The notes under the pieces were generated by a model, which was not told where the DNA came from, ran no database searches, and worked only from the letters and a program-made list of their open reading frames with translations. A stretch of DNA of 64,000 nt from Synechococcus sp. UW179A (GTDB lineage: Bacteria; Cyanobacteriota; Cyanobacteriia; PCC-6307; Cyanobiaceae), in assembly GCF_900473965.1 (NCBI RefSeq), contig NZ_UCNJ01000005.1, forward strand, positions 49,644 through 113,643, read 5' to 3'. How positions within the stretch are numbered: the first letter of the stretch is position 1; the number at the start of each line of letters is the position of its first letter. Positions 11,510 through 20,624 of the stretch are shown piece after piece. Made by a program: the position numbers and the translations under genes.

Positions 11510-13273
11510 ATGGTTCGCTCCATGCCTTCCCGTGGCGGGCGACCTCTTGCGCCCACAGCTCCCACTCGCCGCCAGCTCCAGGCATCCCTGGCTCAGGACA
11601 CTGCCAGCGTTGAATCCTCTTCACCAGGTGGGGGTCGTTCAATTGCTGGCAGCACTGTCCGGCAATCGGCTCTTCAACGCCGCCAGGCCCTGACCACATC
11701 CGGTAAGGCAGCTCTGCCAGAGGGTGGTTCTGTTTCAGGTGGACGCATCCGTTCCCAGGCTGACCGACGTCGCCCCACTCCCCAGCAGCCCGGCTGGGTC
11801 AAGCGTGGAGAGTCCAGGACTTCTGTCGCCGTGAATCTCAGCAGAACATCCCTTCCCTGGTCAGTGGAGTCCCATCCGCTGACCGATCAGGAGGCCAATG
11901 AACGCCTTAAGGCCTATGAGCTGGAGGTGAAGGGTCGCTTCGATCGAATTGTTCCGCTGTTGAAGCAGGTCTCCGCTCTGCAGCACGAACCTGATTTTTT
12001 GGTGCAGGCTCAGCGGCTTGCCCGCGCGGAGCTTGGGTTCGATCTTCCCGATCACATCCTTGAGAAGTCATGGGTGAGACCTCTCGATATGCGCGCACTG
12101 TTTGCATGGTGCGTCTTCCAGTCCCACCAGTTGTTCAGTGACCGTTTTTTCCAGGACGACCCCCTAGAAGCCGCTGCTGGTAGCCGGTCTTCAGAGGAAT
12201 TCAATACATTCCTTCTCGATTGCGGTTTTCATCTGCTTGACGTCACGCCTTGCGCCGATGGTCGCTTGGCTCACACGATCGCCTACGCACTGAGAATTCC
12301 TTTCAGTGCTGTGCGACGTCGTTCTCACGCAGGTGCGATGTTTGATGTTGAGAACACCGTCAATCGCTGGATCAAGACCGAGCATCGCCGTTTCCGCGAG
12401 CAGGTGCCGAATGAGGCGCATTCGCCAACGCGGTACTTAAAGGTGGTGGCTTATCACTTCAGCTCTCTCGATCCGACGCATCAGGGTTGTGCGGCCCACG
12501 GCAGCGATGACTCCCTGGCGGCTGCCTCGGGTCTGCAGCGTCTGCATGACTTCCGTGAAGCAGTTGAGAACAGCTTCTGCTGTGGTGCTTCGGTTGACTT
12601 GCTCCTGGTCGGCCTAGACACGGACACCGATGCCATTCGTGTTCATGTTCCTGATCAGGACGGTGGGATCCTTCTGGATCAGTGGCTCTGTGCCCGGGCG
12701 CTGTATGAGAGCACCGCTCCGCTGACGGTGCAACAGGCCAGGGATGCCGTCCAGGCCGCTGTGCAGACCCATGTGTCGTCTGCTCCCGATGAGGGCATGG
12801 TTCGGTTCATCACACGGCTGCTTGTCAGCAACATCTCCCAGCAGGATTATGTCCGCTCGCTTCATCACGGTCCCTACCCGGATGCAGGGCATGCGGAGCG
12901 TTTCATCGGGGTCGGCATCGGCTTCAAGGAGGTGCACCTTCGCAACCTCACCTATTTCGCCCATCTCGACACCGTTGAGCAGGGAGCTCCGGATCTTGAT
13001 GTGGGTGTGAAAATCTTCAAGGGGCTCAATGTCGCCCGCGATCTGCCGGTTCCTGTCGTCGTGCGTTTCGATTACTCCGGCAAGGTTCCCGGTGCACGGG
13101 AGCGTGCCATTGCCGATTGCCGTCGAATTCAGAAGGCCATCGATGAGCGTTATTCAGCGCTCGTCAGCGAAGGTCTTCTTCACACACTTCTCACCATCCG
13201 TGACCGTGACCAGCCCCTTCCGGCGGTGGCGGTAGGTTCCACACTCGATCCCGTCCAGCAGGAGGCTCACTGA
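11510..13273 (+). CDS. csoSCA: Carboxysomal beta-type carbonic anhydrase CsoSCA
   Basis: CsoSCA (formerly CsoS3) converts bicarbonate to CO2 inside the carboxysome using zinc. The 587-aa protein has a disordered ~110-residue N-terminus, then the catalytic core with the Cys-Asp-Arg motif (VTPCADGRLAH) and the distal zinc-site segment DPTHQGCAAHGSDD, followed by the degenerate second half typical of the family. The N-terminus carries ALQRRQALTTSGKA at residues 54-67, a close copy of the CsoS2 RuBisCO-binding repeat. It begins 7 bp after csoS2 and ends 2 bp before csoS4A. Confidence 0.96.
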   Translation: MVRSMPSRGGRPLAPTAPTRRQLQASLAQDTASVESSSPGGGRSIAGSTVRQSALQRRQALTTSGKAALPEGGSVSGGRIRSQADRRRPTPQQPGWVKRGESRTSVAVNLSRTSLPWSVESHPLTDQEANERLKAYELEVKGRFDRIVPLLKQVSALQHEPDFLVQAQRLARAELGFDLPDHILEKSWVRPLDMRALFAWCVFQSHQLFSDRFFQDDPLEAAAGSRSSEEFNTFLLDCGFHLLDVTPCADGRLAHTIAYALRIPFSAVRRRSHAGAMFDVENTVNRWIKTEHRRFREQVPNEAHSPTRYLKVVAYHFSSLDPTHQGCAAHGSDDSLAAASGLQRLHDFREAVENSFCCGASVDLLLVGLDTDTDAIRVHVPDQDGGILLDQWLCARALYESTAPLTVQQARDAVQAAVQTHVSSAPDEGMVRFITRLLVSNISQQDYVRSLHHGPYPDAGHAERFIGVGIGFKEVHLRNLTYFAHLDTVEQGAPDLDVGVKIFKGLNVARDLPVPVVVRFDYSGKVPGARERAIADCRRIQKAIDERYSALVSEGLLHTLLTIRDRDQPLPAVAVGSTLDPVQQEAH

Positions 13274-13275
13274 CC

Positions 13276-13602
13276 ATGCTGATTGTCAAGGTCCTGAAGC
13301 CGCTCGTTTCAACCAACCGGATTCCTGATTTCGAGCACAAGCACCTCCAGGTGGTGCTGGACGGCAGCACGAAGAAAGTGGCCGTTGATGCAGTCGGGGC
13401 CAAGCCCGGCGACTGGGTGATCTGCGTGAGCAGTTCCGCAGCGCGCGAGGCTGCCGGAAGCAAGTCTTACCCCAGTGACCTCACAATTGTGGGAATCATT
13501 GACCACTGGGAACCCGATCCACCCAAACCGTCTTCTGCAGCCCCCACTGCACCTGCAACCTCCAAACCATCCCCTTCCACCAAGACAGGAGATCCGACCT
13601 GA
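13276..13602 (+). CDS. csoS4A: Carboxysome vertex protein CsoS4A (BMC-P)
   Basis: CsoS4A is a pentameric EutN/CcmL-type shell protein that closes icosahedral vertices; loss of vertex proteins makes the shell leaky. The first ~83 residues are the BMC-P beta-barrel (LIVKVLKPLVSTNRIPDF...GDWVICVSSSAAREAAG...DLTIVGIIDHW). A Pro/Ser/Thr-rich tail of ~25 residues follows, making 108 aa. It overlaps csoS4B by one base in the TGATG arrangement, implying translational coupling. Confidence 0.95.
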   Translation: MLIVKVLKPLVSTNRIPDFEHKHLQVVLDGSTKKVAVDAVGAKPGDWVICVSSSAAREAAGSKSYPSDLTIVGIIDHWEPDPPKPSSAAPTAPATSKPSPSTKTGDPT

Positions 13603-13853
13603 TGGAGATCATGCAGGTGATGGGGACACTGGTTTGTTCTTACCGCCTGGCGGGGTTGGATCACATGCACCTGCGGATTCTCAGGAACAACAAGGGCAAG
13701 CAATTGGTTGCTGTTGACCCGGTCGGAGCTCGAGAGGGCAACTGGGTTTTCACCGCCAGTGGTTCTGCAGCCCGGTTTGCGTGCCCCAACAGTGCTGTGC
13801 TCACGGATCTGACGATCGGTGGAATCATCGATCACTGGATGCCGGATGGGTAA
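13602..13853 (+). CDS. csoS4B: Carboxysome vertex protein CsoS4B (BMC-P)
   Basis: The second vertex pentamer subunit, 83 aa and BMC-P domain only (MQVMGTLVCSYRLAGLDHMH ... DPVGAREGNWVFTASGSAAR ... DLTIGGIIDHW). It is less abundant than CsoS4A in known carboxysomes. The ATG at 13602 overlaps the csoS4A stop; an internal ATG three codons later would also give a family-like start. Confidence 0.94.
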   Translation: MEIMQVMGTLVCSYRLAGLDHMHLRILRNNKGKQLVAVDPVGAREGNWVFTASGSAARFACPNSAVLTDLTIGGIIDHWMPDG

Positions 13854-13897
13854 CTGACCGCTTTCCGTCCTTCACCCCATCCTTCTCATCACTTCCC

Positions 13898-14548
13898 ATG
13901 GCCAGCCCAGCTCCCCGTCGTCGCTCCTCCGCATCCGCCGCTGCAGCATCAACGACATCAGCGCCTGCAAAGGCTTCCGGCCAGGTGTCTACGGGGGCGA
14001 AGAAAAGCACTACCGCTGCATCAGAAGCCGTCGCGGCCGGTTCTGATTCCGCAGCCTCTTCGGCAACGGTGGATGTGACTCCCGTCGCCAGCAGCCGCTC
14101 CACAACCACCCGTCGCAGCACCACAGCACGGTCTGGCGCTAGCCGATCCCTGGCGGCACGCAGTGGCAGTAGCCGTCGCGCCTCATCCTCCTCAGGATCT
14201 TCAGGGTCCGGTAGCGCCTCCAAGTCCGTTACAGCTGCTCCAGAGCCTTCTGTGAAGGGAATTGCCCTCGGCATGATCGAAACCCGCGGCATGGTGCCGG
14301 CTATCGAGGCCGCTGACGCGATGACGAAGGCCGCCGAAGTGCAATTGATCAGCCGTGAATATGTCGGTGGTGGCTACGTCACGGTGATGGTTCGCGGCGA
14401 GACTGGTGCTGTCAATGCTGCAGTGCGCGCAGGCGCCGACGCCTGTGAACGTGTCGGAGATGGCCTCGTGGCCGCTCACATCATTGCCCGTCCTCACCAG
14501 GAGGTGGAGCCCGCGCTCGTGCCGACCAATGTGCGAAGGCGCAGTTGA
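13898..14548 (+). CDS. csoS1E: Shell protein CsoS1E: BMC-H domain with long disordered N-terminus
   Basis: The C-terminal ~95 residues are a BMC-H domain almost matching CsoS1 (GIALGMIETRGMVPAIEAAD onward). The first ~115 residues are low-complexity Ser/Ala/Thr/Arg sequence with several RRxS-like clusters, so the protein is 216 aa instead of ~100. The ATG at 13898 is chosen because translation upstream runs into the csoS4B reading region. CsoS1E is known in marine Synechococcus and low-light Prochlorococcus as a minor shell component. The basic disordered tail could face the lumen and touch RuBisCO or CsoS2, which is inference. Confidence 0.92.
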   Translation: MASPAPRRRSSASAAAASTTSAPAKASGQVSTGAKKSTTAASEAVAAGSDSAASSATVDVTPVASSRSTTTRRSTTARSGASRSLAARSGSSRRASSSSGSSGSGSASKSVTAAPEPSVKGIALGMIETRGMVPAIEAADAMTKAAEVQLISREYVGGGYVTVMVRGETGAVNAAVRAGADACERVGDGLVAAHIIARPHQEVEPALVPTNVRRRS

Positions 14549-14623
14549 TCAATAACGTCCCTTTGCATCATTTCGGACTAGATTCCCCGGCCAACACGCA
14601 CCACAACGGCCCTTCAGGTCTCG

Positions 14624-16474
14624 TTGCTTTTGACTACAGCTCTTTCGCTGCCTCTTCAGACCGCCTGGTTGATTCCTCTCTATGGATTCGCCGGAATGTT
14701 GGTGTCCCTTCCCTGGGCCTTTGGATGGTTCCGTAGGGATGCTCATCGTCCCCCGGCGTATCTCAACATCCTGCTGACACTGCTGGCCGTGGTTCACGGC
14801 AGTCTGGTGCTCAGGGATGTCATGGCCAATGGTCCTGCGGTGATTGGCATGCCCTGGCTGTCTGTAGGTGATCTCAATCTTGAGATCAGCTTCAGCCTTT
14901 CTCTCACCAATGTTTCGGCCCTCGAGCTGATCACCGGATTAAGTCTGCTCTCCCAGATCTATTCACTGGGGTATCTCGATAAGGAATGGGCCCTGGCCCG
15001 ATTCTTTGCCCTGCTCGGTTTCTTCGAGGGCGCCATGTCGGGAGTTGTGCTGAGCGATTCATTGTTTCAGAGCTATTTCCTTTTGGAAATGCTCACCTTG
15101 TCGACCTATTTGCTGGTGGGCTTCTGGTATGCCCAGCCGCTGGTGGTTACCGCCGCCCGCGACGCGTTTCTGACCAAGCGCGTCGGTGACGTGATGCTGT
15201 TGATGAGTGTGGTGGCCCTCACGGCCTGGTCAGGAGTCACGGGCTTCGAGGATCTCTACAGCTGGTCGGCCCAGGACACCCTGACGCCATTGGCTGCAAC
15301 TCTCCTCGGTCTCGGACTGGTGGCAGGACCGACAGGTAAGTGTGCCCAGTTCCCCATGCACCTCTGGCTTGATGAGGCCATGGAGGGACCGAACCCTGCA
15401 TCGATTCTGCGCAACTCCGTTGTTGTGACCTGTGGTGCAATCGTGCTGCTGAAGGTCATGCCCTTGCTGCAGCACGCACCGGTCACCCTCGTGGTGCTTC
15501 AGGTGATCGGCACGATCAGCGCCATCGGCGGGTCTTTGGTCTCGATCGCCCAGGTGGATATCAAGCGCACGCTGTCGTATTCCACGACTGCTTATCTCGG
15601 TCTAGTGTTTATCGCCATTTCTCTGCAGGTGCCCGTGCTGGCACTGTTGCTGCTCTATGCCCACGCCGTGTCGAAGGCTCTTCTGTCGATGAGTGTGGGG
15701 GGGGTGATCGCCTCCACCAACTGTCAGGACATCACCGAGCTCGGCGGACTGGGCAGTCGCATGCCAGCCACTACAGGCTCCTTTCTAGTCGGTGGAGCCG
15801 GGCTGGTCGGATTGCTTCCACTCGGAGGATTCCTCTGCCTGGCACAGGCTGTCGAGCTGGTCGGTGCCAGAGCAGTGGTGTTTGTGCCGGTGTTCCTGAT
15901 CACCAATGCCCTCACCGCGTTGAATCTCACTCGGGTCTTTCGCCAGGTGTTCCTTGGCCCATCGCTCGCCAAGACCCGCCGGGCGGCGGAGATCAACTGG
16001 CAGATGGCATTGCCGATGGTGGCACTCACCGTGATCGTGGTGCTGACGCCATTCCTCTTGATCCGTCTGGAATCCCTCGATGGTCTGTTGGCCTTTCCCT
16101 TTTGGGCGGCTGCTCTGGTGGTGTCTAGTGGTGCTGCCGGTTTGCTGGCTGGGGCTCTTGTTCCCCTCAATAAAGCCTGGTCACGCTCGCTGAATCCGAT
16201 TCTTCGCTGGTTTCAGGATCTGCTGGCCTACGACTTCTACACCGAACGTTTCTACAGAGTCACCATCGTCAATGTGGTGGCCACCTTCTCTCAGCTCGCC
16301 GGCTGGTTTGACCGCAATGTCGTTGATGGCGTGCTCCATGGTCTGGCACGCTTCTCCCTTGCGAGTGCCGAAGGCCTGAAGCTGAGCATCAGTGGTCAGA
16401 CCCAGTCGTATGTGCTCACCGTGGTCGGCGCCATCGTGCTGCTGCTCATGTCTCTGAGCTGGGTTCTGCAGTGA
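14624..16474 (+). CDS. ndhF4: NDH-1 subunit NdhF4 (CO2-uptake NDH-1MS')
   Basis: NdhF4 is a NuoL-like proton-pumping membrane subunit specific to the constitutive, low-affinity CO2-uptake form of NDH-1 (NDH-1MS'). It has 616 aa with about 15 membrane segments. The antiporter-like core with conserved Lys and Glu is visible (KCAQFPMHLWLDEAMEGPNP, YAHAVSKALLSM). There is no ATG at the family-like N-terminus; a TTG at 14624 five bases after AGG is likeliest, with a TTG at 14630 possible. It is 75 bp after csoS1E and 7 bp before ndhD4. The pairing with ChpX fixes the F4 rather than F1/F3 assignment. Confidence 0.9.
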   Translation: MLLTTALSLPLQTAWLIPLYGFAGMLVSLPWAFGWFRRDAHRPPAYLNILLTLLAVVHGSLVLRDVMANGPAVIGMPWLSVGDLNLEISFSLSLTNVSALELITGLSLLSQIYSLGYLDKEWALARFFALLGFFEGAMSGVVLSDSLFQSYFLLEMLTLSTYLLVGFWYAQPLVVTAARDAFLTKRVGDVMLLMSVVALTAWSGVTGFEDLYSWSAQDTLTPLAATLLGLGLVAGPTGKCAQFPMHLWLDEAMEGPNPASILRNSVVVTCGAIVLLKVMPLLQHAPVTLVVLQVIGTISAIGGSLVSIAQVDIKRTLSYSTTAYLGLVFIAISLQVPVLALLLLYAHAVSKALLSMSVGGVIASTNCQDITELGGLGSRMPATTGSFLVGGAGLVGLLPLGGFLCLAQAVELVGARAVVFVPVFLITNALTALNLTRVFRQVFLGPSLAKTRRAAEINWQMALPMVALTVIVVLTPFLLIRLESLDGLLAFPFWAAALVVSSGAAGLLAGALVPLNKAWSRSLNPILRWFQDLLAYDFYTERFYRVTIVNVVATFSQLAGWFDRNVVDGVLHGLARFSLASAEGLKLSISGQTQSYVLTVVGAIVLLLMSLSWVLQ

Positions 16475-16481
16475 GGTCATC

Positions 16482-18002
16482 ATGCTGACGATTCTTCTTC
16501 TGATCCCCTTTCTCGGTGCACTGTTGATCAGTGTTCTGCCTGGTGCAGCCAGTCCCGACAGTTCCGAAAGTGCCAGTCGTAGTCGCACTTTCACTCTGGC
16601 CACCCTCGCGGTCCAATGTCTGCTCAGTTTTGGTCTTCTGATCCCCTTTTCTGCTGTTGAGCCCGGCCAGCAGCTCGTGGAGATCCTCCCCTGGCTTCCT
16701 CAGGTGGGCCTTGAATTCAGCCTCGGGGTTGATGGTTTGTCGCTCCCACTTGTGCTGATGAACGGGGTGCTCTGCCTAGTGGCGGCCGCTGCCTCGCGCT
16801 CAGTTGAGAACCGCCCCCGTGTGTACTTCGCTCTTCTGCTGGTGATCAGCGGCGCTGTGAATGGTGCTTTTCTTGCGCAGAACCTTCTGCTCTTCTTCTT
16901 GTTCTATGAACTGGAACTGATTCCTCTCTGGTTGCTCATCGCCATCTGGGGTGGCGCCAACAGGGCCTATGCCTCCACCAAGTTCCTGATCGTCACGGCC
17001 GTGTCCGGCGTCTTGATCCTGGCAGCCTTCCTCGGGATAGCCCTGGTCACGGGAAGCGTTGATTTCGGCATCCGGCCGATCCTCACAACTCAGATGGGAT
17101 TGACCAGCCAGCTGGCGCTGATGAGCTGTCTGCTAATCGGCTTCGGGATCAAGATTCCCCTTTTCCCCTTCCACACCTGGCTGCCAGATGCGCATACCGA
17201 GGCGTCTACGCCCGTTTCAGTGTTGCTGGCAGGGGTGTTGCTCAAGCTGGGCACCTACGGCCTGCTGCGCTTCTGCCTCGGTCTCTTCCCGGAGGCCTGG
17301 TCCGTGGCAGCTCCTTGGCTGGCCGGCTGGGCAGCCGTTTCGGTGCTGTACGGATCGCTGGCAGCCATCGCCCAGACTGACATGAAGAGGATGGTGGCTT
17401 ACAGCTCTGTGGGCCATATGGGCTATGTGCTGCTTGCCGCAGCTGCGGCCACACCGCTGGCATTGATTGGCGCGCTGTTCCAGATGGTCAGTCACGGTTT
17501 GATCTCGGCGGTTCTCTTCCTTGCTGTCGGAGTCGTGTACGAGCGCACCGGCACTCGTGATTTAAATGTGCTGAGGGGTCTGCTAAATCCTCAGCGTGGA
17601 CTACCACTCACCGGCACTCTGATGATCATCGGCGTGATGGCCAGCGCAGGTATCCCCGGCATGGCCGGTTTTATCTCAGAGTTCTTGGTGTTCAAGGGCA
17701 GTTTCGAGATGTTCCCCGTGGCCACCCTTCTGTCCATGGTCGGTTCAGGTCTCACGGCCGTGTATTTCCTGCTGCTGGTCAACCGTGCCTTCTTCGGTCG
17801 TCTTGCCGTGGCTCCAGGCGCCAGTCAGAATCCCAAAATTCTCTATCAGGTGCCCTTCGCTCAGCAGATCCCTGCACTTTCAATGTCTTTGCTGATCCTT
17901 TTGCTTGGTGTTGTTCCCAATCTGCTTGTGGGCCTGAGCCAGCCAGCGACAGCTCAGCTCAGTGAACTGGCCACACTGGTTCAACCTGGAGGACTCTCAT
18001 GA
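16482..18002 (+). CDS. ndhD4: NDH-1 subunit NdhD4 (CO2-uptake NDH-1MS')
   Basis: NdhD4 is the NuoM-like partner of NdhF4 in the CO2-uptake NDH-1 complex of the thylakoid membrane. The 506-aa protein has about 14 membrane helices and the family hallmarks FYELELIPLWLL (essential Glu), FHTWLPDAHTEASTPVSVLL and AQTDMKRMVAYSSVGHMGYV. It starts 7 bp after ndhF4 and overlaps chpX by 4 bp (ATGA), so the three are translationally coupled. Electrons come from ferredoxin through core NDH-1, encoded elsewhere apart from ndhL at 51645. Confidence 0.93.
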   Translation: MLTILLLIPFLGALLISVLPGAASPDSSESASRSRTFTLATLAVQCLLSFGLLIPFSAVEPGQQLVEILPWLPQVGLEFSLGVDGLSLPLVLMNGVLCLVAAAASRSVENRPRVYFALLLVISGAVNGAFLAQNLLLFFLFYELELIPLWLLIAIWGGANRAYASTKFLIVTAVSGVLILAAFLGIALVTGSVDFGIRPILTTQMGLTSQLALMSCLLIGFGIKIPLFPFHTWLPDAHTEASTPVSVLLAGVLLKLGTYGLLRFCLGLFPEAWSVAAPWLAGWAAVSVLYGSLAAIAQTDMKRMVAYSSVGHMGYVLLAAAAATPLALIGALFQMVSHGLISAVLFLAVGVVYERTGTRDLNVLRGLLNPQRGLPLTGTLMIIGVMASAGIPGMAGFISEFLVFKGSFEMFPVATLLSMVGSGLTAVYFLLLVNRAFFGRLAVAPGASQNPKILYQVPFAQQIPALSMSLLILLLGVVPNLLVGLSQPATAQLSELATLVQPGGLS

Positions 18003-19138
18003 CGACAACCTCCCGACCTCAAGCCACCGAACCCACGCTTCCCGATCAGGAGGAGTTGATTAGACGTCTGCTCTCGGATATCCCGCTGCTTGCTGATACC
18101 CCGGATCATCTGTTGCAGGTGGTGAATGTGCTTGAGAGCTACGGGCTCGTGCTGGATGCTTATAGCTGCAATCTTGTGCATCAGGGGAAAACACAGCTTC
18201 TCAACCCGTTCCCTGTGTTCCGCTTCTTTCACGAAGGATTCACCCCCAAGCGACTTTGGGAACACCTGATGGGTGATCGCATCAATTTCGAATATGCCGA
18301 GTACTGCCAGAAGGCGATGTTTTGGCATGGAACCGGGGGGATGGATGCCTATTTCGATTCAGAGCCGTTTCAGGATGCATGCCGCCGCGTGATTGCTCTG
18401 CGCTCTAAGCGGGATCCGCTTCTACGCCTTGTGAACATCCTTTATCCGGGATTCGCACCGGAGGCGATCAGGTCGATGACGACGATCTATGCCCTCGGTC
18501 TGTTTTGGCGTGTGATGAGTGACATCTTCATCGATCTGGCACGCCGCTATCGCATCGGGGAAGTGGTCTGCGTTCTGGATGTGGTTCACCACATCCGTGA
18601 TGGGTTGGTGGCGGCTGCAGCCAATCCCATCACCTACGAGGTCATGGTTGGTGGTGAGTCCGTCTGGGTTCTCCCCCCGGAAGCCGGTCTCACCTTCCTT
18701 GTTGATGTGGCCGTCCCCTATGTGGAGGCGGTGTTCTTTCGAGGCATGCCATTTCTTGGAACTGTGTCCTACAACGCTCAGGCCCGTCAGATCGCGGCCG
18801 ACCAGAGCTTGTTCAAATATGGTGCTCTCTACGCTGATCCCTTGCCGAGCATGGGAGCTGGAATTCCTCCCAGCCTCTGCATGTCGGACATGTACCGAAA
18901 TCTTCCCGAGGAGCTCAGCCGCTGGTACGACCATCACGGCCGTGCCCAGGCGGATGCCCATGTTCAGATCTGCATCAGCTTCCAGAAGTCGATGTTCTGC
19001 GTCACTAACGCAGCGATCGCCGGAACGATGCCCAATCCCCTCGATACCCAGGATCCAGAGCAGCAGGCTGCTAACCATGCCTACGCGTCTTCCTGGTCTG
19101 AACGCCTGATGGGCTGTCAGCGTGTGGCTCTCCTTTAG
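17999..19138 (+). CDS. chpX: CO2 hydration protein ChpX (CupB)
   Basis: ChpX/CupB is the soluble subunit that converts CO2 to bicarbonate on NDH-1MS' at the cytosolic face of the thylakoid, an energised one-way carbonic anhydrase reaction. The 379-aa sequence is a full-length CHP family member, with the conserved segment VCVLDVVHHIRDG and the zinc-candidate HGTGGMDAYFDSE region. Its start overlaps the ndhD4 stop by 4 bp. Position after ndhF4-ndhD4 favours the CupB rather than the high-affinity CupA type. Confidence 0.93.
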   Translation: MTTTSRPQATEPTLPDQEELIRRLLSDIPLLADTPDHLLQVVNVLESYGLVLDAYSCNLVHQGKTQLLNPFPVFRFFHEGFTPKRLWEHLMGDRINFEYAEYCQKAMFWHGTGGMDAYFDSEPFQDACRRVIALRSKRDPLLRLVNILYPGFAPEAIRSMTTIYALGLFWRVMSDIFIDLARRYRIGEVVCVLDVVHHIRDGLVAAAANPITYEVMVGGESVWVLPPEAGLTFLVDVAVPYVEAVFFRGMPFLGTVSYNAQARQIAADQSLFKYGALYADPLPSMGAGIPPSLCMSDMYRNLPEELSRWYDHHGRAQADAHVQICISFQKSMFCVTNAAIAGTMPNPLDTQDPEQQAANHAYASSWSERLMGCQRVALL

Positions 19139-19164
19139 GTTTCGGAGATGTCTCGAGGTTGTCG

Positions 19165-19416
19165 ATGGAACCTTGGAATGAACGCAAACGTCCTGTCTGT
19201 CTGGAGAAGCGTTTCGAGTTCGACAGCTATAGCTCCACCCGTGATTTCCTTGATCGTCTCGGTGAGTTCAGTGAAGTACGCAGGCGCTATCCCGATATCA
19301 GCTTTGGAAAAACATATGTGAATATCACTTTGCGCCCGGATGAGGACGCGGAGGATGCGACCCTCACCGATTTAGACCACGCCTTCGCCGCGGCGATTGA
19401 TGGACTCATCGATTGA
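19165..19416 (+). CDS. Alpha-carboxysome RuBisCO assembly factor (acRAF)
   Basis: acRAF is a pterin-4a-carbinolamine-dehydratase-like fold without that activity; it is a chaperone that helps assemble form IA RuBisCO. The 83-aa sequence has the family pattern: [20 protein letters not shown], then [20 protein letters not shown] and a late [10 protein letters not shown]. The catalytic PCD histidine motif is not present. ATG 19165 is preferred over the TTG at 19159. The 3' end overlaps cbbX by 17 bp, tying the assembly factor to the activase. Confidence 0.9.
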   Translation: MEPWNERKRPVCLEKRFEFDSYSSTRDFLDRLGEFSEVRRRYPDISFGKTYVNITLRPDEDAEDATLTDLDHAFAAAIDGLID

Positions 19417-20308
19417 TCTTGAAGCCAGCTTTGTTGCTTCGGGAGTCGGAGAGGTTCTCAAGCACCTAGATACCGAGCTGATCGGATTACGCCCAGTCAA
19501 AACCAGAATCCGTGAGATCGCCGCTTTGCTGTTGGTGGATCAAGCCCGGCAGTCCTTGGATCTGGTCAGCAAAGCTCCGAGTTTGCACATGTCGTTTACC
19601 GGTCAACCAGGAACCGGAAAAACAACTGTTGCGCAGAAGATTTCGCAGATTCTTCATCGCCTTGGGTATCTGCGTAAAGGACAAGTGATCACCGTCACCA
19701 GGGATGATCTAGTTGGTCAATATGTGGGGCATACGGCCCCGAAAACCAAAGAGATGATCAAACGCGCCCAGGGAGGCGTGCTGTTTATTGACGAGGCGTA
19801 TTACCTCTACAAACCTGGAAACGAGCGGGATTATGGAGCTGAAGCGATTGAGATCCTTCTTCAGGAGATGGAGAGTCAGCGCAATGACCTTGTGGTGATC
19901 TTTGCTGGTTACAAAGACCGGATGACAGCTTTTTATCAATCCAACCCTGGACTGTCCTCAAGGGTTGCTCACCACATCGACTTTCCTGATTACAGCCCGA
20001 GGGAATTGATGGCGATCGCTGAACTGTTGCTGGAACAACAGCAGTATCGATTCAGCGATGCAGCGGTTGAAGCTTTTCAGAGCTACATCAGCAGGCGGCG
20101 TGCATTGCCGTTCTTCGCCAATGCACGCTCCATTCGCAATGCCCTCGATCGTCTGCGACTGCGCCATGCCAATCGCTTGTTCTCCCGTCGCGGTCAACCT
20201 CTTAGTCGTGAAGCCCTGATTACCATCGAAGCAGCAGATGTGTTCGCTAGTCGTGTCTTCCAGGGGGAATTGGAAGGAGCCGATCCTTCTAAGCCACTGA
20301 CCGACTGA
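19400..20308 (+). CDS. cbbX: Red-type RuBisCO activase CbbX (AAA+)
   Basis: CbbX is a hexameric AAA+ remodeller that frees RuBisCO of inhibitory sugar phosphates. The Walker A motif GQPGTGKTT is near residue 70, followed by the pore-loop region ([19 protein letters not shown]), Walker [11 protein letters not shown] and the arginine-finger area [14 protein letters not shown]. The length of ~302 aa matches known CbbX. The ATG at 19400 lies inside the end of acRAF, so the two are coupled; a TTG just before is possible. It closes the 13.5-kb co-directional carbon-fixation run, ahead of convergent minus-strand genes. Confidence 0.94.
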   Translation: MDSSIDLEASFVASGVGEVLKHLDTELIGLRPVKTRIREIAALLLVDQARQSLDLVSKAPSLHMSFTGQPGTGKTTVAQKISQILHRLGYLRKGQVITVTRDDLVGQYVGHTAPKTKEMIKRAQGGVLFIDEAYYLYKPGNERDYGAEAIEILLQEMESQRNDLVVIFAGYKDRMTAFYQSNPGLSSRVAHHIDFPDYSPRELMAIAELLLEQQQYRFSDAAVEAFQSYISRRRALPFFANARSIRNALDRLRLRHANRLFSRRGQPLSREALITIEAADVFASRVFQGELEGADPSKPLTD

Positions 20309-20349
20309 GCCAACTGAACGCTGCTCTGCACGGCTCACTCAAGTAATGC

Positions 20350-20577
20350 TTACCCGGGGCTGGGATGCTCCAGGTCACGTCGAATCAGCGCCATTAGGTA
20401 GGAGGGCGCCTTGTAGCGACCCGGTAAGCAGCGGTTCAGGGTCTCCAGATGGCCCCAGCACACAGTTTTTTCAATGTCCTTCACCTCGCGCCCCTCCTTG
20501 AGGAGCCGCCGTAACGCCTTGCAATACAAGGGATAGCCCGCTTCCAGTTCGCCAATGGTCAGCTTGGCCTGGGCCAT
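20350..20577 (-). CDS. DUF3136 family small cyanobacterial protein
   Basis: A 75-aa soluble protein matching what I recall of DUF3136, a family confined to cyanobacteria (start AKLTIGELEAGYPLYCKAL, core CWGHLETLNRCLPGRYKAPS). Its function is unknown. The ATG at 20577 is chosen over one six codons upstream because similarity begins with MAQAKL. It converges on cbbX and lies 30 bp downstream of the ridA stop on the same strand region, so the two may be co-transcribed. Confidence 0.8.
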   Translation of the reverse strand: MAQAKLTIGELEAGYPLYCKALRRLLKEGREVKDIEKTVCWGHLETLNRCLPGRYKAPSYLMALIRRDLEHPSPG

Positions 20578-20624
20578 GAAGGTCGCTCGGTGCATCTCTT
20601 AACTTATGAAACCGTGGGATCGCT

